NCBI GenBank assembly: GCA_035758845.1
Contig: DASTVZ010000227.1
Span: 27,424 to 91,423, forward strand
DNA: 64,000 nt
Origin: JALZOC01 sp035758845
GTDB lineage: Bacteria; Acidobacteriota; Vicinamibacteria; Vicinamibacterales; 2-12-FULL-66-21
Reading direction: 5' to 3'
Made by a program: the position numbers and the translations under genes
Shown: positions 56,612-64,000 of the stretch, piece after piece
Layout: each line of letters begins with the position of its first letter
How positions within the stretch are numbered: the stretch's first letter is position 1
Notes under the pieces: model-generated
Database searches by the model: none
What the model saw: the letters and a program-made list of their open reading frames with translations, nothing else
Told to the model about the DNA's origin: nothing

Positions 56612-57371
56612 CATCCTGGCAATCGCGGAAAAAGAGCTGCGCTCGTATTTTGCCTCTCCAATCGCGTACATCCTGATCGGCCTCTTTTCGCTGCTGTTCG
56701 GGTGGTTCTTCTACGTCTACCTGATGGCCTTCGTGCAGCAAAGCGAACAGATGATGCAATTTGGCGGCGGCGCCGGCACGAACGTGAATCAAATGATGAT
56801 TCGCGGGCTGTTCCAGAACACGGCGGTGATCATCTTGTTCGTCATGCCGATGATCACGATGCGGACCTACTCGGAAGAAAAACGATCGGGCACGGTGGAG
56901 CTCTTGCTGACCTCTCCGGTCACCGATTTGGAGATCATCATCGGCAAGTTCATTGGCGCGCTCGCGCTCTACGCCGCCATGCTCCTGGTGACGATGCTCT
57001 ATATCCTCATCCTCTTCAAAATCGGCAACCCTGAATGGCGGCCGATCGTCGCCGGTTATCTCGGCCTGCTCCTGATGGGCGGCTGCTTCCTCTCGACGGG
57101 CCTCTTCATCTCGAGCTTGACGAAAAACCAGATCGTCGCCGGGTTCCTGACGTTTGCGACATTCCTGATGCTGTGGATCATCAACTGGCTCGGCGAGTCA
57201 TCGAGCCAGACCACCCGCGACGTGTTGAACTACCTGTCCATCACGGAACACTTTGACGACTTCGCGCGCGGCATCATCGATACCAAGCACGTCGTCTATT
57301 ACCTGAGCTTCATCACATTTGGATTGTTCCTGACGGCCAAATCGGTCGACAGCGAGCGTTGGCGTGGATAG
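56604..57371 (+). CDS. ABC-2 type permease (GldF-like)
   Basis: A 255-residue permease from the ATG at 56604, overlapping the ATPase end by 8 bp. It begins RNILAIAEKELRSYFASPIA and has six hydrophobic segments, including NTAVIILFVMPMITMRTYSEE and KRSGTVELLLTSPVTDLEI, typical of ABC-2 permeases of the GldF group. Its partner ATPase is upstream and the GldG-like protein is 6 bp downstream. Confidence 0.92.
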   Translation: MRNILAIAEKELRSYFASPIAYILIGLFSLLFGWFFYVYLMAFVQQSEQMMQFGGGAGTNVNQMMIRGLFQNTAVIILFVMPMITMRTYSEEKRSGTVELLLTSPVTDLEIIIGKFIGALALYAAMLLVTMLYILILFKIGNPEWRPIVAGYLGLLLMGGCFLSTGLFISSLTKNQIVAGFLTFATFLMLWIINWLGESSSQTTRDVLNYLSITEHFDDFARGIIDTKHVVYYLSFITFGLFLTAKSVDSERWRG

Positions 57372-57377
57372 CGGTCT

Positions 57378-58979
57378 ATGTTGAAACGAGTTCTCGGTCT
57401 TCTCGGATGGCTCGGCGTGGCATTGGTCTTTGCCGCCGTCGCGATCCGCTTTACGCGTCCTGAATGGCAGCAGTGGTACAACGGCCTGGCGCTCGCCGGG
57501 CTCGCGTGCACGCTCCTCTACATCCTCAGCCAGTGGCGTGAAATCGCGCGGTCGTTTTCGGGCCGCCAGGCGCGGCTCGGGTCTCTCGCCGCCGGCAGCG
57601 TTGTGGTCGTCCTGGCAATTCTCTTCGCGATCAACTACCTGTCGTCGCGACACAACAAACGATGGGATCTGACCGCGTCCAAGCAGTTCTCTCTTTCAGA
57701 TCAAACGAGGAAGGTGCTGCAGTCGCTGCAGAAACCCGTCCAGATTCGCGTGTTCGACCGCAGCGAGGGCTTCGCGCGCTTTCGTGAACGGCTCGACGAA
57801 TACCAGTACACGTCGAAGCAGATCAGTGTCGAGTACGTCGACATGGAACGAAAACCGACGATGGCGAACGAGCTCAAGATTACCTCGCCCGGGACGGTGG
57901 TCATCCAGTACGAGGGCAGGACCGAGCGCGTCACGTCCGACGGCGAGCAGGAACTGACCAACGGGCTCATCAAAGTCATCCAGGGCAAAACGCACAAGGT
58001 CTACTTCGTCCAGGGGCATGGCGAACATGCGCCGGAGACCAGCGATCGGACGGGATACAGCACGATCGCGACGTCGTTGAAGAACGACAACTTCGAGACC
58101 GACACCACCGTCCTGGCGCAACAGAAAGCCGTTCCCGACGACGCGTCGGTGCTCGTCATCGCCGGGCCAAAGACAGATTTCTTCCCGGCTGAAATCGAGA
58201 TGCTCAAGAAGTATCTCGCCAAGGGCGGCAAGGCCATGTTTCTCCTCGATCCCCCCGATCGAGCGGATTCGGCGCCGTTGACGAACCTCGTCGCATTGGC
58301 CAAAGACTGGGGCATCGACGTCGGCACCAACATCGTCGTCGACGTGAGTGGTATGGGGCAGTTGCTCGGCACCGACGTGTCGGTGCCGGTTGCCGCAAAG
58401 TACGAGACCCATCCGATCACGGATCGATTCAATCTCTTGACCGCCTACCCACTCGCCCGCTCGGTCAACTCCATTGAAGGCGGCGTCGGCGGTCACAGCG
58501 CCCAGAATCTTGTCGACACGAGCAAGAACAGCTGGGCAGAAACCGACATCAAACGGCTCGCGACGTCCGGTCAGGTCGAACGTGAACCCGATAAGGGAGA
58601 CAAGCCGGGACCGGTCTCACTGGCGGCAGCGGTCTCGGCAGCCGCCACCGATGCTCCACCGCCGGCGCCCGCCCCTGGTGACTCGCCGAACAAGACAAAC
58701 GATGCGCCCAAGCCGGAATCTCGGATTGTGGTCTTCGGCGATTCGGACTTCGTCACCAACGGCTATCTCGGAATTCCTGGAAACCGCGACTTGTTCCTCA
58801 ACGCCGTGAACTGGCTTGCGCAGCAGGAGAACCTGATCTCTATTCGACCGAAGGATCCGGAAGACCGCCGTGTGTCGCTGACGTCGGATCAGGCGAAGCT
58901 CATTTTCTGGCTGTCGATCCTGATCATTCCGGGACTGATTCTCGCCGGCGGTGTCCAAACCTGGTGGCGGAGGCGATAG
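57378..58979 (+). CDS. GldG-like ABC auxiliary protein
   Basis: A 533-residue protein with three N-terminal helices (residues 1-95), then a large periplasmic domain: WDLTASKQFSLSDQTRKVL, VQIRVFDRSEGFARF, KVYFVQGHGEHAPETS, VLVIAGPKTDFFPAEIEML. It ends with a helix (LIFWLSILIIPGLILAGGV) at the C-terminus. This is the GldG/IFT-DUF4350 type usually coupled to a GldF permease. Its stop is immediately before the DUF4340 start (TAG-ATG). Confidence 0.9.
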   Translation: MLKRVLGLLGWLGVALVFAAVAIRFTRPEWQQWYNGLALAGLACTLLYILSQWREIARSFSGRQARLGSLAAGSVVVVLAILFAINYLSSRHNKRWDLTASKQFSLSDQTRKVLQSLQKPVQIRVFDRSEGFARFRERLDEYQYTSKQISVEYVDMERKPTMANELKITSPGTVVIQYEGRTERVTSDGEQELTNGLIKVIQGKTHKVYFVQGHGEHAPETSDRTGYSTIATSLKNDNFETDTTVLAQQKAVPDDASVLVIAGPKTDFFPAEIEMLKKYLAKGGKAMFLLDPPDRADSAPLTNLVALAKDWGIDVGTNIVVDVSGMGQLLGTDVSVPVAAKYETHPITDRFNLLTAYPLARSVNSIEGGVGGHSAQNLVDTSKNSWAETDIKRLATSGQVEREPDKGDKPGPVSLAAAVSAAATDAPPPAPAPGDSPNKTNDAPKPESRIVVFGDSDFVTNGYLGIPGNRDLFLNAVNWLAQQENLISIRPKDPEDRRVSLTSDQAKLIFWLSILIIPGLILAGGVQTWWRRR

Positions 58980-60305
58980 ATGCGCGGCACGAGATTTCTC
59001 ATCCTGCTGATCATTGCGATCCCGCTGGGATGGTACGCGTACTACGACTCGAAAAAAGGGCCGGTCGACGACACGCCGAAGAAGGACAAGGTCTTTACCG
59101 TCGAGACCGACAAGATCGACGAAATCGAAGTGAAGTCCGAGTCGGGCGATCGCACCACGCTGCGCAAGAAGGGCAGCGACTGGGAAATCGTGCAGCCGGT
59201 TGCCGCCGCCTCGGATCAATCCGCCGTCTCCGGCATCACCTCGAACCTGTCGTCAGCTGAAATTCAACGCGTCATCGACGAGAACGCGCCGGACCTGAAG
59301 GAGTATGGTCTCGACTCGCCGCGTGTCGAGGTGGCATTCAAAGCAAGCGGCCAGCAGCACCGAATCCAGCTCGGACAGAAGACGCCGGCCGGCTCGGACG
59401 TTTATGCGAAGCTCCCCGACAGCAAGCGCGTATTCCTCATCCCGTCGTTCCTCGATGCCACTTTCAATCGCAGCACGTTCGATCTCCGCGACAAATCGGT
59501 GCTGAAAGTCGATCGCGAGAAGGTCGACAGCATGGAGGTCACGACGAAAGATCGCACGGTGCGATTTGAAAAGAAGAACGGCGAATGGCAGATCGCTCAG
59601 CCTGCGGCCGGCCGCGCTGAGTTTGGCGCCGTCGATGGCCTGGTTTCGCGCGTCGGCTCGGTGCAGATGAAGTCGATCGTCGCTGATGCGACGGATCTCA
59701 AAAAGTACGGCCTCGAGAAGCCCGCTCTCACTGTTCGACTGGGTTCGGGATCGTCACAGGCTTCGCTGGCGATCGGCGGCGCCGCTGAATCGGGCAACGT
59801 TTACGCGAAGGATCTCTCGCGACCCGCCGTCTTTACCATCGAATCATCACTTGCCGACGAACTGAAGAAGGACGTGTCTGAGTACCGCCAGAAGGACTTG
59901 TTCGACGCGCGGTCGTTCAACACGACGCGGATTGAGATGGTTCACAACAACCAGACAACGGTCTTTGAAAAGGCCAAGGTCAAGGACAAAGCCGGCAAGG
60001 AAGAAGACAAGTGGAAGCAGACGGCGCCGGCGGCGAAGGACGTAGACGCCTCGAAAGTTGAGGCCCTCATTTCCGCGGCGACCGGCGCGCGCGCGACCGG
60101 GTTCGTCGATACGGCGGCAAAAACCGGGCTGGAGAAGCCGGAATTGACGGTCGTGTTCAAATACGACGAAGGCAAAGAAGAGCGCGTCACGTTCGCGCGA
60201 ACCAAAGACGCGGCGTACGCGGGACGCGCCGGCTCGCCAGGCGCGGCGAAAGTTGACGCCTCTGTGATCGACTCGATCGTCAAGGCACTCGGGGACGTGA
60301 AATAG
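58980..60305 (+). CDS. DUF4340 domain protein
   Basis: A 441-residue protein with one N-terminal helix (FLILLIIAIPLGWYAYY) and three repeated exported units of about 130 residues. The units contain DKIDEIEVKSESGDRTTLRK, LKEYGLDSPRVEV, VDSMEVTTKDRTVRFEKKNG, LKKYGLEKPALTV and TGLEKPELTVVF. DUF4340 proteins commonly follow gldG. Function is unknown; an extracytoplasmic partner of the exporter is likely. Confidence 0.88.
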   Translation: MRGTRFLILLIIAIPLGWYAYYDSKKGPVDDTPKKDKVFTVETDKIDEIEVKSESGDRTTLRKKGSDWEIVQPVAAASDQSAVSGITSNLSSAEIQRVIDENAPDLKEYGLDSPRVEVAFKASGQQHRIQLGQKTPAGSDVYAKLPDSKRVFLIPSFLDATFNRSTFDLRDKSVLKVDREKVDSMEVTTKDRTVRFEKKNGEWQIAQPAAGRAEFGAVDGLVSRVGSVQMKSIVADATDLKKYGLEKPALTVRLGSGSSQASLAIGGAAESGNVYAKDLSRPAVFTIESSLADELKKDVSEYRQKDLFDARSFNTTRIEMVHNNQTTVFEKAKVKDKAGKEEDKWKQTAPAAKDVDASKVEALISAATGARATGFVDTAAKTGLEKPELTVVFKYDEGKEERVTFARTKDAAYAGRAGSPGAAKVDASVIDSIVKALGDVK

Positions 60306-61837
60306 CCTCACGCCTGACTATCCTCCGTGCCGCGCTCGCCGCGAGTGTCGTCACCGCCGCGGCCTGCGCGTCGCACCACTCTGTTAAGACGGCGGCGGCC
60401 GAGCCGTCAGCCGCTCTGCGCGAACTTCGCGCGGATCTGAACACAATCTTCAGCTCTCCCATCAACGAACGCGGCGTCTGGGCAGTCGACATCCGCTCAG
60501 TCGATTCGGGCGAACGGCTGTTCGAACTCAACGGCGGCCGACTGATGATGCCCGCCTCGAACATGAAAATCCTGACGCTCGCGGTTGCCGCAGAGTCGCT
60601 CGGCTGGGATTACCGGTTCGCGACCACCCTTGAAGCTCGCGGCAACATCTCGGGCGGCGTGCTGCACGGAGATCTGATCGTCAAGAGCAACGGCGATCCG
60701 ACGCTGAACACCCGCGAGGGACGCGGTGCCGCCGTGTTCGATCAATGGGCCCAGTCACTCCGCACCGCCGGCATCGAGTCAATCGATGGTCGGATCATCG
60801 GCGACGATCAAGCATTCGACGATGAAGGGATTGGCGCAGGCTGGGCGTGGGATTACCTGCAGTATGACTACGCCGCGCCGGTCGGCGCGCTGGAATACAA
60901 TGAGGACTTTGCCACGCTGACGATTGCGCCGGCATCTGACGCCGGCGGGCAACCAATCGTCCAGTTGCAATCTGGTTCCGGCCTCGAGCTCATCAATCAC
61001 GCGTCGACGGGGCCTGCCGGGTCGCCGAACACGATTGATTATCGCCGGCATCTGGATCGACCCGTGCTCGAGGTCACCGGATCGATCCCGCTTGGCGGCA
61101 ACATCGAGACGCGGTCCGTTGCCGTTGTCAATCCGACGGTGTTCTACGCGCATTCGCTGAAGAGTGAACTATCGACGCGCGGCATCGCGACGAGCGGTCC
61201 GGCGGTTGATTTCGATGATGTCGCAGCGGAGTTCGTGTCGACCGCCGCGACGGATCACAACGCCCGTCCACTGACGTCGACGGTGATTGCGAAGACTGAG
61301 TCACCGCCGTTGCGAGACATTGCGACGGTGCTGATGAAGGTCAGTCAAAACCTTTACGCCGAAACGTTGCTCAAGGCGGTCGGCGCCATGCACGGCGGGT
61401 TGGGGACGACGGAGGGCGGCCGCGTGGCGGCGAGAAAGACGCTGTCAGAGTGGGGCATCAAAACGGATTCATTTGTCATGTACGACGGTTCGGGGCTGTC
61501 TCGATACAACTACCTTACCGCCGGAACAGTCGTCGACGTGCTTCTGCACCTGTACAGAGACCCGCGGCATCGCGACCCGTTTCTGGCGACGCTGCCGATT
61601 GCCGGGAAGGATGGAACCATCGCGACGCGCATGCGCGGCACACGCGCCGATGGGAATGCCATCGCCAAGACCGGCTCAATCTCGAACGCTCGGTCCCTGT
61701 CGGGTTTCGTCAAGACGCGCGACGGCGAGGTGATCGTGTTTTCGATCCTGGCAAATGATTTCGTGATTCCGTCCTCGACAATTACGAGGATGGCGGATCT
61801 TGCGGTCGAGTCGCTGGCAAACTTCACGCGACACTGA
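60302..61837 (+). CDS. dacB: D-alanyl-D-alanine carboxypeptidase/endopeptidase (PBP4, S13), non-standard start
   Basis: An S13 penicillin-binding protein. SxxK is SNMK in PASNMKILT, SxN lies near the middle (KVSQNLYAETLLK) and KTGS near the end (AIAKTGSISNARSL). The first ATG (60545) is only four codons before the catalytic serine, so it cannot be the true start. Upstream the same frame is open to 60257 and encodes an N-terminal lipoprotein-like signal (ILRAALAASVVTAAAC) with a lipobox-like TAAAC. The only candidate starts are ATA at 60302, overlapping the DUF4340 stop, or CTG at 60314. It trims peptidoglycan and closes the exporter operon. Confidence 0.85.
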   Translation: MASRLTILRAALAASVVTAAACASHHSVKTAAAEPSAALRELRADLNTIFSSPINERGVWAVDIRSVDSGERLFELNGGRLMMPASNMKILTLAVAAESLGWDYRFATTLEARGNISGGVLHGDLIVKSNGDPTLNTREGRGAAVFDQWAQSLRTAGIESIDGRIIGDDQAFDDEGIGAGWAWDYLQYDYAAPVGALEYNEDFATLTIAPASDAGGQPIVQLQSGSGLELINHASTGPAGSPNTIDYRRHLDRPVLEVTGSIPLGGNIETRSVAVVNPTVFYAHSLKSELSTRGIATSGPAVDFDDVAAEFVSTAATDHNARPLTSTVIAKTESPPLRDIATVLMKVSQNLYAETLLKAVGAMHGGLGTTEGGRVAARKTLSEWGIKTDSFVMYDGSGLSRYNYLTAGTVVDVLLHLYRDPRHRDPFLATLPIAGKDGTIATRMRGTRADGNAIAKTGSISNARSLSGFVKTRDGEVIVFSILANDFVIPSSTITRMADLAVESLANFTRH

Positions 61838-61841
61838 CGGG

Positions 61842-61847
61842 TACAAT
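61842..61847 (+). promoter_or_regulatory. -10 box candidate for a leaderless HEAT-protein transcript
   Basis: TACAAT ends 6 nt before the GTG of the HEAT gene, with no Shine-Dalgarno and no recognisable -35. Transcription would start at or next to the start codon. Confidence 0.35.
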
Positions 61848-61853
61848 GACACA

Positions 61854-62648
61854 GTGTTGCGTGTTGCCGTCGTGGTCGTCCTCCTCGCCTGCGGAGCTGG
61901 ACTCGTCTGGTACTACTACAAAGCCGGCTACGCGGCGCCGCCATCAACTGCCGTCGTCACACCAGCCGACGAAAACGCGTGGCTCGATCAGCTCTACACT
62001 GCGAATCCCGCTGGGGTGGAAGCGGCGACACGTCGGTTGCACGAACTCGGTCCGCGGGCCTTACCGCTGATCCATCAGACATTTCAGGATCCAGGTGCAT
62101 CGACGCCGCGTATGAAGGCGGCATTGAAGGCGTGCGCGATCCTCGGTCCCATCGCCACGGCCGCGATTCCTGAGGTCGCCGAACAGCTGCCGGATCCCAC
62201 ACTGACCGCCGAAGCCGCCGTCGCGCTGAGCTTCATGGGCCGGGGGGCGTTTGCACCGCTGCGAGATGCGTTTGTCAGCGACGATCCAGTTGTCCGGCGA
62301 GAAGCGCTGCGATCGATTGGAAAGCTGAAGGACCGCGCGCCACTCGACGCGCGCGCCGTCGTGCCCTTACTCATCAAAGGCGTCAGCGATTCGGATCCCG
62401 GAGTGCGCACGGTCGCCGTCACCTATCTCGGCATCGTCCACGAAGGAGGCGCGGATGCCATCGACGCACTCGTGATCGCGTTGAAAGATCCGGAAGTCGA
62501 CGTCCGGCGATCGGCTGCGACGGCGCTGGGATCGTTTGGCGAGGAGGCGGAGCCGGCGCTTCCGGCATTGAAGAAGGCAGCCGGCGATCCAGATCCCGAG
62601 GTGGCGCGCGAGGCCGGCGTGACGCTGGTCAAACTGCAGTCGAAATAA
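61854..62648 (+). CDS. Membrane-anchored HEAT-repeat protein
   Basis: A 264-residue protein from the GTG at 61854; an earlier in-frame ATG at 61800 would overlap dacB. Residues 1-25 (LRVAVVVVLLACGAGLVWYYY) are a transmembrane anchor, and the rest is about six HEAT repeats (TPRMKAALKACAILGPIATA, VRREALRSIGKLKD, VDVRRSAATALGSFGEEAEP). HEAT arrays are protein-binding scaffolds, so this may be an envelope assembly factor. The 3' end overlaps the alaX-type gene on the opposite strand by 20 bp. Confidence 0.8.
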   Translation: MLRVAVVVVLLACGAGLVWYYYKAGYAAPPSTAVVTPADENAWLDQLYTANPAGVEAATRRLHELGPRALPLIHQTFQDPGASTPRMKAALKACAILGPIATAAIPEVAEQLPDPTLTAEAAVALSFMGRGAFAPLRDAFVSDDPVVRREALRSIGKLKDRAPLDARAVVPLLIKGVSDSDPGVRTVAVTYLGIVHEGGADAIDALVIALKDPEVDVRRSAATALGSFGEEAEPALPALKKAAGDPDPEVAREAGVTLVKLQSK

Positions 62649-63819
62649 TCTCGCGCGTCAATCGTAGGATCTCGTCGGGATCGCCCTGAAGTCCACCTCC
62701 TTGCGCGAGATCCGGCCGGCCGCCCCCTTTGCCGCCAAATCGCTCGATCAGCTTCTTCAGAATCAACGCACAATCGATTGTGACGTCTGGTGCGCGCGCG
62801 ATCACTGCCGCGAAAGGCGATGCGGCGCTGACGAGCGCCGCCACATGCCCGGGACGAGCTGTGATTGCCGTGGTGAGTGACTTCAGTCCATTTTGATCCC
62901 AGCCCTCGACCGCTGTGATCACGGCGCGGACTGGTCCGACCGTCTCTGCACGATCGGCAAGAGCCAGACCTTCAAACGTGGCCAGGCGTGTTTGAAGGTT
63001 CTTTACGGTTCGCCTGGTCTCTTTCATCTCCGCGTGCAAGCGCTCGATCCCCGCAGGCAACTCGCCCGGAAGCACCGACACCAACCGAACACTCGCGGCG
63101 ACGGCGTCGCGCAACAGCCGATACCCTCGCGCGGCGCGCACGCCACAGAGGAATTCCACGCGCGTTCCGCCACGGAAACGCTCCGATGATGCGACCACGG
63201 CCATGCCGATCGCGCCGGTCCTGGCGACATGTGTGCCGCCGCACGCCGACAGATCGAAGCCCGGCACTTCAATCAGCCGCAGCGTTCCGGTTCGCATGGA
63301 CTCTTTGCGCAGCGGCAGCGCCGCAGCCTCCTCTGCGCTCGCGAATCGCACAGCGACCGGCAGGTTTTCCCAGATGATTCGGTTGGCTTCATCCTCGGCG
63401 CGTTCAATATCGGCCGGGGTAAGCGCTCGATTGAGATCGATCGTCGAAGACGACGATCCGAGATGGAAGCTCTCGGTCCGTGCGCCAGCCACCCGCTCGA
63501 ATGCGGCGGAGAGCACATGCTGCCCAGTGTGTTGTTGCATGTGCTCGAAGCGTCGCGCCCAGTCGATGGTGCCTTTCACATCGCCGGGCGCGAGCTCGCC
63601 TTCAATGACGTGAAGGATGTCCCCGTCGTCGCTTTCGACAACATCGACAACGCGTGCATTGCCTAAACGCCCGATGTCGAATGGCTGGCCACCTGATGTC
63701 GGATAAAACGCCGTGCGATCGAGCACAACCGCCGGGCGCCCTTCGTGTTTGAGAACCCGTGTGACGGCGGCGTCGAACTCAGTGAGGTAGCAGTCGGCGT
63801 AGTAAAGGCGCTCGGTCAC
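62629..63819 (-). CDS. Alanyl-tRNA editing protein, long AlaX type
   Basis: A 396-residue protein. Residues 1-235 are the AlaRS editing domain with HTGQH at about 96-100 and CGGTH near residue 190, the zinc-binding and catalytic histidines/cysteine. The rest is a DHHA1/C-terminal segment with FGGKGGGRPDLAQGGGL near the end. It hydrolyses misacylated Ser-tRNA-Ala or Gly-tRNA-Ala in trans. The GTG start overlaps the stop of queC (GTGA), so both are probably co-transcribed from the right. Confidence 0.92.
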   Translation of the reverse strand: MTERLYYADCYLTEFDAAVTRVLKHEGRPAVVLDRTAFYPTSGGQPFDIGRLGNARVVDVVESDDGDILHVIEGELAPGDVKGTIDWARRFEHMQQHTGQHVLSAAFERVAGARTESFHLGSSSSTIDLNRALTPADIERAEDEANRIIWENLPVAVRFASAEEAAALPLRKESMRTGTLRLIEVPGFDLSACGGTHVARTGAIGMAVVASSERFRGGTRVEFLCGVRAARGYRLLRDAVAASVRLVSVLPGELPAGIERLHAEMKETRRTVKNLQTRLATFEGLALADRAETVGPVRAVITAVEGWDQNGLKSLTTAITARPGHVAALVSAASPFAAVIARAPDVTIDCALILKKLIERFGGKGGGRPDLAQGGGLQGDPDEILRLTREIISTAV

Positions 63820-64000
63820 GATCGCTGTCCGACGTGGCGTAGGGCTGGATCGGCAACACCGGCCTGTTCGAAACCGCGCGCGCGTAAACGGCAGCTGTCG
63901 CAGCGCTGGCAGGGGGATCCGGACAGGTCAGGATCGTAACAGCTCTGCGTGAGACCGTAATCGAGGTCGAGCTTCAGGCCTTCTCGAATGATGTCTGCCT
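63816..64000 (-). CDS. queC: 7-cyano-7-deazaguanine synthase, C-terminal part
   Basis: The last 60 codons of a gene entering from the right edge. They contain LDYGLTQSCYDPD, then the zinc cysteines in SPCQRCDSCRLRARGF, the C-x8-CxxCxxC end of QueC. QueC makes preQ0, the precursor of queuosine in tRNA. The stop overlaps the alaX-type GTG by 3 bp. Only the C-terminus can be judged, but the motif is distinctive. Confidence 0.88.
   Translation of the reverse strand, partial: ADIIREGLKLDLDYGLTQSCYDPDLSGSPCQRCDSCRLRARGFEQAGVADPALRHVGQRS

Noticed and set aside
60545..61837. PBP4-type gene starting at its first ATG
   Set aside because: The catalytic serine would be only a few residues from the N-terminus and the export signal would be lost; the coding frame clearly continues upstream.
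1..64000. tRNA or rRNA genes, IS elements, prophage
   Set aside because: No cloverleaf-like segment, rRNA core sequence, transposase or integrase motif was recognised on either strand.

Overview
The window is about 64 kb of GC-rich bacterial chromosome, almost fully coding, with no rRNA, tRNA, phage or IS transposase gene that I can see. Two families point to Acidobacteriota: a paired set of VWFA-related secreted proteins (7563-9370) and an orphan MacB/FtsX-type permease of the ADOP kind (15433-17847). The many word-like intergenic repeats would suit a soil lineage such as Vicinamibacteria. This placement is inference, not a search result.

Layout. 1-7015: leftward genes for a YitT-like membrane protein, a dynamin-like GTPase, a fatty acid desaturase, a DMT transporter and a split F0 ATP synthase block (atpZ, atpI-like, atpB, atpE). 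7563-15359: a rightward run of two VWFA proteins, a CcsA/HemX-like membrane protein, hemA, hemC, a cobA-hemD fusion, hemB and a YciI-like protein. hemL (18080) resumes the tetrapyrrole set after a leftward ADOP gene bounded by inverted tandem arrays. 20489-29897: ispG, then a leftward block pyrE-truA-uppS-cdsA-dxr-rseP-DUF1028-MATE, covering isoprenoid, undecaprenyl and phospholipid precursor synthesis plus envelope proteolysis. 30073-34988: TolC-like protein, two glycosyltransferases and a TIGR02757-type protein. 35151-38555: a large secreted CARDB/Calx-beta protein. 38810-46912: a pyrimidine regulon (pyrE-like, pyrC, pyrB, pyrR leftward; pyrK, pyrD, pyrF rightward) around a membrane phosphodiesterase. 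46988-52773: Pal lipoprotein, methyltransferase, GT-C-like membrane protein, LarE, a LysW-like zinc ribbon with an acidic tail, and a REC-PilZ regulator. 52864-55358: ArsR-type sensor with a metal P-type ATPase. 55616-61837: a Gld-type ABC exporter with DUF4340 and a PBP4-type peptidase. The end carries a HEAT protein, an AlaX-type editing protein and the end of queC.

How it works together. The genes supply nearly all of C5-pathway heme synthesis from glutamyl-tRNA to uroporphyrinogen III/precorrin-2, the pyrimidine pathway without carbamoyl phosphate synthase, and the core of MEP/undecaprenyl/CDP-diacylglycerol synthesis.

The most interesting signals lie between genes. (1) A PyrR-type RNA hairpin upstream of pyrR whose 3' arm carries the ribosome-binding site of a 31-codon leader peptide. 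(2) A 103-bp palindromic repeat, three copies in the same direction, that ends in a hairpin running into a Shine-Dalgarno and is read in frame into the following coding sequence in two copies. (3) A 93-bp duplication of the pyrB 3' end around one of these repeats, whose seven differences are all synonymous. (4) An ADOP gene bracketed by inverted arrays of a 10-11 bp word. (5) Stop-codon-abutting inverted repeats built from the word CTGAATGCTGA.
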